64,000 nucleotides of DNA. It comes from J054 sp965223095 (lineage in GTDB: Bacteria > Pseudomonadota > Gammaproteobacteria > Steroidobacterales > GCA-2729495). Positions 1 to 7,879 of this stretch are shown piece after piece. A program made the translations under genes and the position numbers. The notes under the pieces were generated by a model. The model made no database searches, was not told where the DNA came from, and worked only from the letters and a program-made list of their open reading frames with translations. The stretch covers positions 1 to 64,000 of the forward strand of contig OZ244979.1 in NCBI GenBank assembly GCA_965223095.1, in the 5' to 3' direction. The stretch's first letter is position 1. The number at the start of each line of letters is the position of its first letter.

Positions 1-1430
1 AACATGAGCGCATCGAGAATACCGTCAAGCACATCGTAGGGCGGCAACGAATCGGTGTCTTTCTGGTCGGGCGCCAACTCCGCCGACGGCGGCCGATCGA
101 TCACTCGCTGCGGTATCACGACTTCGTCGGCATTACGATAGTTGGCCAGGCGATACACCAAAGTTTTCGGACAGTCTTTAATGGGCGCGAAACCGCCGGC
201 CATGTCCCCGTACAAAGTCGCATAGCCGACGGCCATTTCGCTCTTATTACCCGTGGCCAGCACCATACATCCTGTTTTGTTGGAGATAGCCATCAATAAG
301 ATGCCGCGACAGCGCGATTGAATATTTTCCTCCGTGGTATCCGCCGGTAGGCCGGCGAACAATTCGGCCAATACGCCGCTGGTCGCGGCCACCATCGTTT
401 CAATGGGCAGTACCTGATAGTCGACGCCGAGTTTGCGCGCCTGAGCGGCCGCGTCTTCCTGGCTGATATCGGCCGTCCACCGATAGGGCATCATGACCGC
501 CTGCACCCGGTCAGCCCCTAAAGCGTCCACCGCAAGACAGAGGGTCAGCGCCGAATCGATACCCCCAGACAATCCCAACACAATCCCGGGAAAACCATTC
601 TTGTTCACGTAGTCACGCACACCGCAAACCAAGGCTTGGTAAATGCTGGCTTCGGTCGCCATGAGCGGTGCCAGCCTGCCGGTAGCGCAATGGGCCTCGT
701 TGTTTATCAGCTCGAAATCGGCCAGCAGGAGTTCTTCACGAAAGGCCGGCGCCCGTAATACGGTCTCACCATTGGCAGCCAACACACAAGAGCCCCCGTC
801 GAAGACCAACTCATCTTGGCCACCGACAAGATTCTGATAAACCATGGGCAAATTCGCTGCCTGCGCCCGTTGCGCCAGCACTTCCTCGCGCAGGGGCTGC
901 TTGCCCAAACGAAACGGCGAACCATTGATGGCGGCAATGAGTTGGGCACCAGCGCGCGCAGCCTGCTCGCAAGGCTCAGCTTCCCAAACATCTTCGCAAA
1001 TGGTGATGCCAACGCGTAAACCACCGACGTCGATAACCAAGGGCTCCTTGCCTGGCGAAAAATATCTTTGCTCATCGAAAACAGCATAGTTGGGTAAACA
1101 TTGCTTGCGGTAGTTGGCGATTTGCTGGCCATCACGCAATATCGCGGCGGAGTTGTAGATCTTTTCGCCCACATATTCGGGATAACCCAAGACGACCGTT
1201 AAGTCTGTTGATGCCGCCGTGATCTCGACCAAGGCCTTGGCGACTTGCGCCCGCAGACCATCGTGGAACAACAAATCTTCGGGCGGATAGCCGCACACGG
1301 CCAGCTCTTGAAAAAGAACGAGCTGCGCGCCTTGCGCCGCTGCGTCTTGCAAGCTCTGAAGAATTCGTTGCGTGTTGCCGGCAACGTCACCGACCTTGAG
1401 ATTGAGTTGAGCGAGGGCTATGCGCAGCAT
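1..1430 (-). CDS. nadE: Glutamine-dependent NAD+ synthetase (3' end cut by window edge)
   Basis: This two-domain enzyme makes NAD+ from deamido-NAD+, ATP and glutamine-derived ammonia in the cytoplasm. 476 residues are visible; the family is usually about 540, so only the C-terminus is missing. The N-terminal nitrilase-type amidase shows its triad as Glu42 (FQELAVCGY), Lys109 (YRKQCLPNY) and Cys145 (ICEDVWE). The C-terminal synthetase has the ATP-pyrophosphatase loop SGGIDS at about 288-293. The ATG at 1430 opens MLRIALAQLNL, the usual start of the amidase domain. The reading frame is open to base 1. It lies 94 bases downstream of sucD on the same strand and could be read from the same transcript. 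Confidence 0.95.
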   Translation of the reverse strand, partial: MLRIALAQLNLKVGDVAGNTQRILQSLQDAAAQGAQLVLFQELAVCGYPPEDLLFHDGLRAQVAKALVEITAASTDLTVVLGYPEYVGEKIYNSAAILRDGQQIANYRKQCLPNYAVFDEQRYFSPGKEPLVIDVGGLRVGITICEDVWEAEPCEQAARAGAQLIAAINGSPFRLGKQPLREEVLAQRAQAANLPMVYQNLVGGQDELVFDGGSCVLAANGETVLRAPAFREELLLADFELINNEAHCATGRLAPLMATEASIYQALVCGVRDYVNKNGFPGIVLGLSGGIDSALTLCLAVDALGADRVQAVMMPYRWTADISQEDAAAQARKLGVDYQVLPIETMVAATSGVLAELFAGLPADTTEENIQSRCRGILLMAISNKTGCMVLATGNKSEMAVGYATLYGDMAGGFAPIKDCPKTLVYRLANYRNADEVVIPQRVIDRPPSAELAPDQKDTDSLPPYDVLDGILDALM

Positions 1431-1524
1431 GTTCTGATTTCCCCTGCCATGGATGCAGCTAATGTGACTGCGAAAGCTTCACTCGCTGCGCGTGTTAGCG
1501 CGCCGGCTAAGGTTCTGCGGCACG

Positions 1525-2394
1525 CTAGGATAGCAAGCCCGCCATCGCCGTACCCAGTTCCGCCGGCGAGCGCACGGCCGTCACGCCCGCATCTTCCAAG
1601 GCCTCATACTTAGCGGCGGCGGTGCCTTCGCCACCCGAAATGATGGCGCCTGCGTGACCCATGCGCTTACCCGGTGGCGCGGTTACGCCGGCGATGTAGG
1701 CCACTACGGGTTTTGAAACGCTGGACTTGATATAGGCCGCAGCGGCCTCTTCATCGGTGCCACCAATTTCACCCACCATGACGATGCCCTCCGTGGCCGG
1801 ATCTCCCTCGAACAATTCCAGGCAATCGATGAAGTTCATGCCGCGCACCGGATCACCGCCGATGCCGACGCAAGTGGTTTGGCCCAGGCCATGATTCGTC
1901 GTTTGATGCACGGCTTCGTAGGTCAGCGTGCCCGAGCGGGAAATAATGCCCACGCGGCCAGGCTGATGAATAAAGCCGGGCATGATGCCGATCTTGCACT
2001 CGCCGGGCGTGATGATCCCCGGACAGTTGGGCCCGATGAGCCGGCAATCGTAGTCTTTCAAGACGGCCTTAACGCGCACCATATCCAAAACCGGAATACC
2101 TTCGGTGATACAAACCACCAATTTGATGCCGGCATCCGCCGCCGCAACGATGGCATCCGCCGCCGCGCGCGCAGGCACAAAAATCACACTGGTGTCGGCG
2201 CCGGTTTCATCAACGGCTTCGTTCATCGTGTTATAGACAGGCAGATCCAAGCAAGTTTCACCGCCGCGGCCCGGCGTCACACCCGCGACAAACTGGCTGC
2301 CGTACTCGATACACTGCTCAGCATGAAACGAGCCCTGCCGGCCGGTTAAGCCCTGGCAAACGATTTTGGAATTCTTATTGACTAGAATACTCAT
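1525..2394 (-). CDS. sucD: Succinyl-CoA ligase (ADP-forming) alpha subunit
   Basis: The alpha subunit of succinyl-CoA synthetase catalyses the substrate-level phosphorylation step of the TCA cycle, converting succinyl-CoA, ADP and phosphate to succinate, CoA and ATP. The 289-residue length is standard. The N-terminal CoA-binding Rossmann fold begins VNKNSKIVCQGLTGRQG, and the phosphorylated histidine is His247 in KRMGHAGAIISGGEG. The start is 14 bases beyond the sucC stop, so the two subunits are co-transcribed in the order sucC then sucD. I saw nothing abnormal in the sequence. Confidence 0.97.
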   Translation of the reverse strand: MSILVNKNSKIVCQGLTGRQGSFHAEQCIEYGSQFVAGVTPGRGGETCLDLPVYNTMNEAVDETGADTSVIFVPARAAADAIVAAADAGIKLVVCITEGIPVLDMVRVKAVLKDYDCRLIGPNCPGIITPGECKIGIMPGFIHQPGRVGIISRSGTLTYEAVHQTTNHGLGQTTCVGIGGDPVRGMNFIDCLELFEGDPATEGIVMVGEIGGTDEEAAAAYIKSSVSKPVVAYIAGVTAPPGKRMGHAGAIISGGEGTAAAKYEALEDAGVTAVRSPAELGTAMAGLLS

Positions 2395-2408
2395 GAGATC
2401 CTCTCGCC

Positions 2409-3566
2409 TCAGACGGCTGCCACGGCTTTTAAAGCCGCATCGGTGAGATCCTCAGCCGGTGTAATGGCCAGCCCGCTTTCGGAAAGCAACGCCTTGCCCT
2501 TGTCCACATTCGTCCCTTCCAAACGAACGACGACGGGCACTTGCACACCGATTTCACGCACGGCCTGAATAATGCCTGCCGCGATATCGTCGCAGCGCAC
2601 GATGCCGCCAAAAATATTCACCAAAATAGCTTTAACAGCGGGATTGGAAAGAATCAGTTTAAAGGCCGCCGCCACCCGTTCGGGTGTTGCGCCGCCACCG
2701 ACATCAAGAAAGTTAGCCGGATCGCCACCATGCAGTTTAATCAAGTCCATGGTCGCCATGGCCAAACCGGCGCCATTCACCATGCAGGCGATATTGCCGT
2801 CTAGGGACACATAGTTGAGATCATGTTCAGCTGCGGTGCGCTCGCGTTCGTCTTCTTGGGCTGGGTCCCGCATAGCCTGCAATTCCGGCTGACGGAACAG
2901 CGCGTTCTCTTCAACGTTAAACTTGGCATCCAAAGCGAGCAAATCGCCCGCTTTGTTAACGATCAGCGGATTGATTTCCAGCAAGCTCGCGTCACTCTCG
3001 ATGAACAGTCGATAGAGATCACCAGCCAGTGGCACGAACTGTTTTAGTTGCGCGTCGGTCAGTCCCAATCCGTAACCCAATTGCCGGGCTTGGAAATCTT
3101 GTAAGCCCGCGGCGGGATGCACCAGCACCGTTAAGATTTTCTCCGGTGTTTCGGCGGCCACTTCTTCAATATCCATGCCGCCGGCCAGCGACGCGATGAT
3201 GGCAATGCGCTCTTGGCTGCGATCCACCAACATGCTCATATAAAGTTCGCGCTCGATCTCGCTGCCAGCTTCCACAAAGACCTGATTGATGGGCAGACCC
3301 TCGGCACCGGTTTGTTTGGTCACCAGACGCTGCCCCAACAAATCGGCGGCGGCTTTGCGCACCTCATCGGCACTGCGTGCCAAGATGACACCGCCGGCCT
3401 TACCGCGACCCCCTGCGTGGACTTGGGCTTTAACCACCCAAAGGCTCCCGCCCAGACGCCCGGCCGCCGCCTCCGCCTGGCCCGGTGTGGTCGCCACCTC
3501 GCCCCGGGTAACCGGAATGCCATAACGCTTGAACAGCTGCTTGGCCTGGTATTCGTGCAAATTCAT
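2409..3566 (-). CDS. sucC: Succinyl-CoA ligase (ADP-forming) beta subunit
   Basis: The beta subunit carries the ATP-grasp fold and the succinate site of succinyl-CoA synthetase and pairs with SucD. I start it at the ATG at 3566, giving 385 residues that open MNLHEYQAKQLFKRYG, the family's standard N-terminus; the frame stays open 22 codons further upstream but that stretch has no family likeness. Glycine-rich HAGGRGKAGGV and the C-terminal GGIVRCDDIA segment are typical. It is divergent from pilS, with 178 bases between the starts. A GC-rich inverted repeat at 3582-3600 lies within 35 bases of the start and would fold in the leader. Confidence 0.96.
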   Translation of the reverse strand: MNLHEYQAKQLFKRYGIPVTRGEVATTPGQAEAAAGRLGGSLWVVKAQVHAGGRGKAGGVILARSADEVRKAAADLLGQRLVTKQTGAEGLPINQVFVEAGSEIERELYMSMLVDRSQERIAIIASLAGGMDIEEVAAETPEKILTVLVHPAAGLQDFQARQLGYGLGLTDAQLKQFVPLAGDLYRLFIESDASLLEINPLIVNKAGDLLALDAKFNVEENALFRQPELQAMRDPAQEDERERTAAEHDLNYVSLDGNIACMVNGAGLAMATMDLIKLHGGDPANFLDVGGGATPERVAAAFKLILSNPAVKAILVNIFGGIVRCDDIAAGIIQAVREIGVQVPVVVRLEGTNVDKGKALLSESGLAITPAEDLTDAALKAVAAV

Positions 3567-3581
3567 GGAGCTTCCCGATAT

Positions 3582-3600
3582 CCCGCGGCGATATCGCGGG
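3582..3600 (-). repeat. Inverted repeat in the sucC leader
   Basis: CCCGCG at 3582-3587 pairs with CGCGGG at 3595-3600 around a 7-base loop. The word CGATATC also occurs twice here. The position just upstream of the sucC start suggests a leader hairpin or a protein site, but no function can be read from the sequence. Confidence 0.4.
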
Positions 3601-3744
3601 CAGCGCGTATTGTGCGGCAATCGGGCAGGCAATTAAACCGAGCCAAATCTGTGGCGATGCGCGACAAAACTGAGAGCTACTTCACGCGGCAGCCCGCATA
3701 ATCAGACATAATATTGTCCACCGCCACGGCCAACCCAGTATTTC

Positions 3745-5403
3745 ATGGCGATTGCCGAACCCAGTTTAGCCAAGCAGATTTCAGTACCCCCAGCGGGACT
3801 CGACGACGCCATCGCGGCTGATAGCGCCCTGCGCATTCAACGCTTGGTGGGGTCGTTTCGGCTGCTGGTGGCCCTGGGCCTATTAGGCGTCGCCCTGTTC
3901 CAACGCGACCCGCCGTTGTTGCAAGCCCGCTACCCCGAGCTGTTCGCCACCATGGCGCTTGCTTACGCGGCATTTGGCGCGATCACGCTGGCACTGCACT
4001 GGCGAAATACGCGGCAACAACTCGTTGCCCTGGAAGTCGCGGTGGATGTTCTCGCCATCACCGTCTTAATGCACACCGGCGGCGGGATCTCCAGCGGCAT
4101 CGGTGCGGTGCTGGTGGTATTGGTCGGCGCGGCCAGTCTCCATCTGCGCGGAGAAATGGCATTACTAGCCGCCGCGCTGGGTGCTTTGGCAGTGCTCGGC
4201 GAACAAACGGTTTCCTTATACCAAGGGCTAGCCCCCGCTAGCGCTTTTGTGCCGGCGGGTGTATTGGGCGCGATTATTTTTGTTATCGCGGCCACGGCCA
4301 GCCCCATGGCACGGCGCTTACAAGAAAGTGAGGCCCTGGCCCGCCAACGCGGTATCGATCTAGCCAACTTGGCGCAGCTCAATGACTACGTGATTCAAAA
4401 CCTGCGTGAAAGCATCGTCGTGGTGGACGAAGCAGACAAGATACGACTCATGAACCAGTCAGCCGCGGATTTGCTGAGCAGCAAGGGCCGGCAACCGGGT
4501 ACGAAACTAGCCGATTTATCGCCGGAACTTTATAAGGTGCTGGCCGGCTGGCGATATCAGCGGCATACGCCCGAATCAACCCTGGGCTTTACTTCTGGCG
4601 GCCGCGATACTCAAATCAACACCTACTTCGCACCGCTGTCCGATGACCGCCACGGCCCACTGTTGATGTTCTTGGAAGATGCCAGCATCTTGGCGGAAAA
4701 AGTTCGGCAAACTAAACTCGTGGCGCTGGGCCGGCTCAGTGCCAGTATCGCCCATGAAATTCGTAACCCCATCGGCGCCCTGAGCCATGCCGCGCAACTG
4801 CTGCAAGAATCACCCGAGCTGGGCGCTCAAGCCAATCGGCTGCTGGACATTATTAATGTCAATTCAAGACGCGTGAGTGAGATCGTCGAAAATGTGATGC
4901 AGCTGTCTAGAAAGGACAGCACACGTCCAGAGTCCATTGAACTGTATCAATGGACTCAGAACTTCGTGCGAGAGTTTTGTTCCACGCTAGAGTTGCCGGA
5001 AGGCCAGGTTAAAATCGTCGATCAAACCAACGCACTCCAGGTGCGCATGGATCCTAGCCACCTCCACCAAGTCTGCTGGAACCTCTGCGAGAACGCCTTG
5101 AAATATGCCAGCGAAGCGGCAGGCGCCATTCATGTTGAGATCAGCATTGGCCGAATGGCCAACTCGCAACGTCCTTTTATGGAAGTGTTGGATCGTGGGC
5201 CCGGGATTGACGCGGATATGTTGGAACGGCTCTTCGAACCCTTCGCCACCGGTCGGCAAGGTGGCACGGGCTTGGGATTATTTATCTCGCGTGAACTGTG
5301 CGAGTGTAATCGAGCCACCCTCAGTCATGAACCTCGCCCTGGCGGCGGTAGTATTTTCCGCATCGTGTTCGCCGATCCAAGCCGCTGGGGGCAACGCCCA
5401 TGA
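3745..5403 (+). CDS. pilS: Sensor histidine kinase of the type IV pilus two-component system
   Basis: This is a membrane sensor kinase that phosphorylates PilR and so controls pilin transcription. The 552 residues begin with about six hydrophobic segments (roughly residues 30-190), followed by a PAS-like region, then the dimerisation/phosphoacceptor helix with His337 in SIAHEIRNPIGAL, and a HATPase domain with the N box (ENALKYA) and G boxes (DRGPGID, GGTGLGLFIS). Length and layout match PilS rather than a generic NtrB. Its stop overlaps the pilR start by four bases (ATGA), so the pair is co-translated. The cue it senses is not evident; in pseudomonads PilS is known to sense pilin in the membrane. 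Confidence 0.93.
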   Translation: MAIAEPSLAKQISVPPAGLDDAIAADSALRIQRLVGSFRLLVALGLLGVALFQRDPPLLQARYPELFATMALAYAAFGAITLALHWRNTRQQLVALEVAVDVLAITVLMHTGGGISSGIGAVLVVLVGAASLHLRGEMALLAAALGALAVLGEQTVSLYQGLAPASAFVPAGVLGAIIFVIAATASPMARRLQESEALARQRGIDLANLAQLNDYVIQNLRESIVVVDEADKIRLMNQSAADLLSSKGRQPGTKLADLSPELYKVLAGWRYQRHTPESTLGFTSGGRDTQINTYFAPLSDDRHGPLLMFLEDASILAEKVRQTKLVALGRLSASIAHEIRNPIGALSHAAQLLQESPELGAQANRLLDIINVNSRRVSEIVENVMQLSRKDSTRPESIELYQWTQNFVREFCSTLELPEGQVKIVDQTNALQVRMDPSHLHQVCWNLCENALKYASEAAGAIHVEISIGRMANSQRPFMEVLDRGPGIDADMLERLFEPFATGRQGGTGLGLFISRELCECNRATLSHEPRPGGGSIFRIVFADPSRWGQRP

Positions 5404-6710
5404 CCCGGCCCGTTGCATTGGTGGTTGACGACGAACCCGATATTCGCGAGCTGCTGGCCATCACGCTAGAGCGCATGGATATCGAAACTCACACTTGCCC
5501 GGATGTCGCCTCGGCGCGCGCGCAACTGCAAAAGCAAGATTATCAACTATGCTTGACGGACATGCGTTTGCCCGACGGCGACGGGCTGGAACTGCTGGAA
5601 TGGTTGCAAGGCGAAGGGTCATCCATGCCTTGCGCGGTCATTACCGCCCACGGCAACGTGGAAACCGCGGTACGTGCCTTGAAACTCGGCGCGTTTGATT
5701 TCATATCCAAGCCGCTAGATTTGGAAGCACTGCGCAAACTCATTGCAGCGGCCCTGAAATTGCCCAGCGACGAGCAGTCGAATGGCGGCAGCCAGCTGCT
5801 GGGGGAATCGCCGGCCATCGTCGAGCTGCGGCAAATGATTAGCAAAGTCGCCCGCAGCCAGGCACCGGTGCACATCACCGGCGACTCCGGCACGGGCAAA
5901 GAGCTCGTGGCCCGCTTGATTCATTCCCAGGGTGCGCGTGCCGAAGGTCCGTTTGTGCCCGTGAACTGCGGCGCCATTCCCAGTGAGCTGATGGAGAGTG
6001 AATTTTTTGGGCACTTGAAGGGCTCTTTCACCGGCGCGGTGGCGGATAAGCCTGGCCTATTCCAAACTGCCGAAGGCGGCACGCTGTTCATGGACGAGAT
6101 TGCGGACCTGCCGCTGCCCATGCAAGTTAAGCTGCTACGGGTCATCCAAGAAAAAACCGTGCGGGCCGTGGGCGCAACGTCTGAGGAAAACCTGGACGTG
6201 CGAATCCTCAGCGCCACGCATCGCGATCTGCGGGGCATGGTGGCCGCCGGGCAGTTCCGCGAAGACCTGTTTTACCGGATCAATGTCATTGAACTGCGGG
6301 TGCCGGCGCTGCGAGAACGCGGCGCCGATGTGGTGGTGCTCAGTGAGCACATACTTAAACGGCTGGCCCAAGAGCAAGGCATCGAAGCACCTCGGCTTGA
6401 TGCTGCGGCGCAACAAAAACTAGCGGACTACAGCTTCCCCGGCAACGTGCGCGAGCTGGAAAATATTCTAGAACGGGCTTTGGCCCTATCCGGCGACGCC
6501 CAGATCGGCGCGGCGGACATCCACGTCCAAGACAGCACCGATACCGGAGACGACACCGAAGAACTGGGCGAACAACTGGAATCCGTGGAACGCGAGGCGA
6601 TTCGCAAGGCCTTGGAGGAAACCCGGTACAACAAGACCCAGGCCGCAAAACGCCTAGGCTTGACCCTACGCGCCTTACGCTACCGCATGGCGAAACTCGG
6701 CCTGGACTAG
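5400..6710 (+). CDS. pilR: Sigma-54-dependent response regulator of pilin transcription
   Basis: PilR is an NtrC-family activator that, when phosphorylated by PilS, drives RNA polymerase-sigma-54 at pilA. The 436 residues comprise a receiver domain with phosphoacceptor Asp54 (CLTDMRLPDGDG), an AAA+ domain with Walker A GDSGTGKE, the sigma-54 contact loop GSFTGA and Walker B LFMDEIADLP, and a C-terminal Fis-type helix-turn-helix (NKTQAAKRLGLTLRALRYR). The Ser in GSFTGA replaces the commonest Ala, a variant found in the family. The likely target promoter lies only about 150 bases downstream, at 6861-6876, so regulator and target are linked. Confidence 0.94.
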   Translation: MTRPVALVVDDEPDIRELLAITLERMDIETHTCPDVASARAQLQKQDYQLCLTDMRLPDGDGLELLEWLQGEGSSMPCAVITAHGNVETAVRALKLGAFDFISKPLDLEALRKLIAAALKLPSDEQSNGGSQLLGESPAIVELRQMISKVARSQAPVHITGDSGTGKELVARLIHSQGARAEGPFVPVNCGAIPSELMESEFFGHLKGSFTGAVADKPGLFQTAEGGTLFMDEIADLPLPMQVKLLRVIQEKTVRAVGATSEENLDVRILSATHRDLRGMVAAGQFREDLFYRINVIELRVPALRERGADVVVLSEHILKRLAQEQGIEAPRLDAAAQQKLADYSFPGNVRELENILERALALSGDAQIGAADIHVQDSTDTGDDTEELGEQLESVEREAIRKALEETRYNKTQAAKRLGLTLRALRYRMAKLGLD

Positions 6711-6727
6711 CCTGGGCGACACAAAAG

Positions 6728-6750
6728 GTCACATTGTGACGCTCAGCGTC
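6728..6750. repeat. Two overlapping 13-bp palindromes between pilR and pilA
   Basis: GTCACA-T-TGTGAC (6728-6740) and GACGCT-C-AGCGTC (6738-6750) are each perfect, have a one-base centre and share GAC. They start 18 bases after the pilR stop and lie about 110-130 bases upstream of the pilA sigma-54 promoter. This fits either an upstream activator site for PilR or a transcript-end hairpin of pilR; no T-run follows, so a terminator is less likely. Confidence 0.5.
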
Positions 6751-6860
6751 AAGTTGCCCAGGGGCCAGCTCGTCTTATGTCGCACAGGCTGGCTAAGTCG
6801 TGGATCTAGAAATCATTAAACCCTTTAAAATTAGTGGGTTATGAGCCTGTAGGCAAAAAC

Positions 6861-6876
6861 TGGCACGCTAATTGCT
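6861..6876 (+). promoter_or_regulatory. Sigma-54 (-24/-12) promoter of pilA
   Basis: TGGCACGCTAATTGCT matches the sigma-54 consensus TGGCACG-N4-TTGCW at nearly every position, with GG and GC in the obligatory spacing. Transcription would start near 6886-6890 and give a leader of about 55 bases. The adjacent pilS-pilR pair and the rpoN gene at 52488 supply the expected activator and sigma factor. Confidence 0.93.
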
Positions 6877-6941
6877 TCATACAGGGCAGGCTTTACGCCG
6901 TTTTTGTTACTCAATTAACTCTAGAGAAAGGGAGTTCACTC

Positions 6942-7424
6942 ATGAAGAAGGTTCAACAGGGCTTTACGCTCATCGAACTGATGATCGTGGTTGCGATTAT
7001 CGGTATTTTGGCCGCCATTGCGATTCCTGCTTATCAGGATTACACGATTCGTTCGCAAGTCTCGGAAGGTCTTTCCTTGGCTGCTTCGATGAAAGCCAGT
7101 ACCGGCGAATTCTTCGCGGACCGCGGAGTTTGGCCCGCCACCGAAGCAAACATTGGTTTTGCCGCTCAACCATCTGGTAAGTACGTTACAGGTGTCGCTG
7201 GCCAAGCAGGCACCATTTCAATCACCTATGGCAACGACGCTAACCAAAACGTTAACGGCAATATAATGTCACTGAAGCCCCTCGTTAGCGGTAACAACGA
7301 CGTAATCTGGGTTTGTGGCAACGCCGCAGCTCCTGCCGGTGCGGCTGAGGCCGCAACGGGTGCTTCCGGTGCAAACAACACCGACTTGCTCGACAAGTAC
7401 ATGCCGAGTTCTTGCCGACCGTAA
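6942..7424 (+). CDS. pilA: Type IV major pilin
   Basis: The pilin is exported, cleaved by PilD and polymerised into type IV pili for adhesion, twitching and DNA uptake. The prepilin has a short leader MKKVQQG, cleavage before Phe, and the conserved Glu5 in FTLIELMIVVAIIGILAAIA. The mature body ends with a Cys pair (WVCGN and SSCRP) that would close the D-loop. At 160 residues it is a normal size. I chose the ATG at 6942 because a GGAG ribosome site lies 7 bases upstream and the leader is then the canonical length. It has its own sigma-54 promoter and a strong terminator, so it is a separate, highly expressed unit between pilR and pilB. Confidence 0.95.
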   Translation: MKKVQQGFTLIELMIVVAIIGILAAIAIPAYQDYTIRSQVSEGLSLAASMKASTGEFFADRGVWPATEANIGFAAQPSGKYVTGVAGQAGTISITYGNDANQNVNGNIMSLKPLVSGNNDVIWVCGNAAAPAGAAEAATGASGANNTDLLDKYMPSSCRP

Positions 7425-7435
7425 GCCCTCGACAC

Positions 7436-7453
7436 GGTAGACATCTGTCTACC
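7436..7453 (+). repeat. First hairpin of the pilA 3' untranslated region
   Basis: GGTAGACA (7436-7443) is followed after two bases by its perfect complement TGTCTACC (7446-7453). The stem begins 12 bases after the pilA stop. It may protect the pilin message from 3' exonucleases or be part of a larger fold with the next two stems. Confidence 0.6.
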
Positions 7454-7461
7454 AAAGATGG

Positions 7462-7498
7462 GGACCCTACAGGACTGTGCAAGTAGTAGTCAGGGTCC
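7462..7498 (+). repeat. Second hairpin of the pilA 3' untranslated region
   Basis: GGACCCT (7462-7468) pairs with AGGGTCC (7492-7498). Inside, GACT and AGTC can extend the helix after an internal loop. It lies between the first hairpin and the terminator stem. Confidence 0.55.
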
Positions 7499-7507
7499 GT
7501 TGAGAAA

Positions 7508-7537
7508 ATACCCGCAGTTCGCTGCGGGTATTTTTTT
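7508..7537 (+). terminator. Rho-independent terminator of pilA
   Basis: ATACCCGCAG and CTGCGGGTAT form a perfect 10-bp stem around a TTCG tetraloop (7508-7531) followed at once by a run of T residues to 7537. This is a textbook intrinsic terminator, closing the pilA unit. Confidence 0.93.
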
Positions 7538-7813
7538 GCGCCCGCACCGGGGAGAGAGCCGGGACCAGGCGTGGCGGTTTCCCACATGTCGGGACGATCT
7601 GACCCGTGAGAGCAACCCGGCCATCAACGTATTAGGGGGCCAAATTCCGCCAGACGCCAGCTAGCCAGCCCAAGAAACTCAGTCAAATGAAGCGGCGTGC
7701 CGCTGCTTATTAGGCCGCCACAGGCGCCATTTTCGAGTCCACCGCCCACACAGCGTGAAGCAGGTCTAGAAACCGGCATTCATCGGTTGCGCCTGGGGCA
7801 ATCTTTAAGTCAG

Positions 7814-7849
7814 ACTATGTCACATAGTTGGGTCTATCCGACTGATAGA
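7814..7849. repeat. Palindrome and inverted repeat upstream of pilB
   Basis: ACTATGTCACATAGT (7814-7828) is a perfect 15-bp palindrome with a central C. TCTATC (7833-7838) and GATAGA (7844-7849) form a second inverted repeat. They end 24 bases before the GTG and 30 bases before the ATG candidate of pilB, so they could be an operator or leader hairpins that affect pilB translation. Confidence 0.5.
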
Positions 7850-7879
7850 TCAGAAATTTCTCAAGGGAAACTAGTGTCC

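Larger units (their letters stand above)
7425..7879. other. Long pilA-pilB intergenic region
   Basis: These 455 bases contain no convincing gene. They hold three successive hairpins ending in the pilA terminator (7436-7537), a weaker stem AACCG/CGGTT near 7771-7790, a 15-bp palindrome and a second inverted repeat at 7814-7849, and the pilB ribosome site. Open frames run through the second half in the pilB frame, but that stretch has no likeness to PilB. I could not identify a convincing promoter for pilBCD. Confidence 0.6.

Noticed and set aside
5400..6710. GSFTGA in PilR considered as a defective sigma-54 contact motif
   Set aside because: GSFTGA is a normal variant in PilR/NtrC-type activators.
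6728..6740. GTCACATTGTGAC considered as a CRP site
   Set aside because: The half sites are in the wrong order (TCACA before TGTGA) and the spacing is one base.
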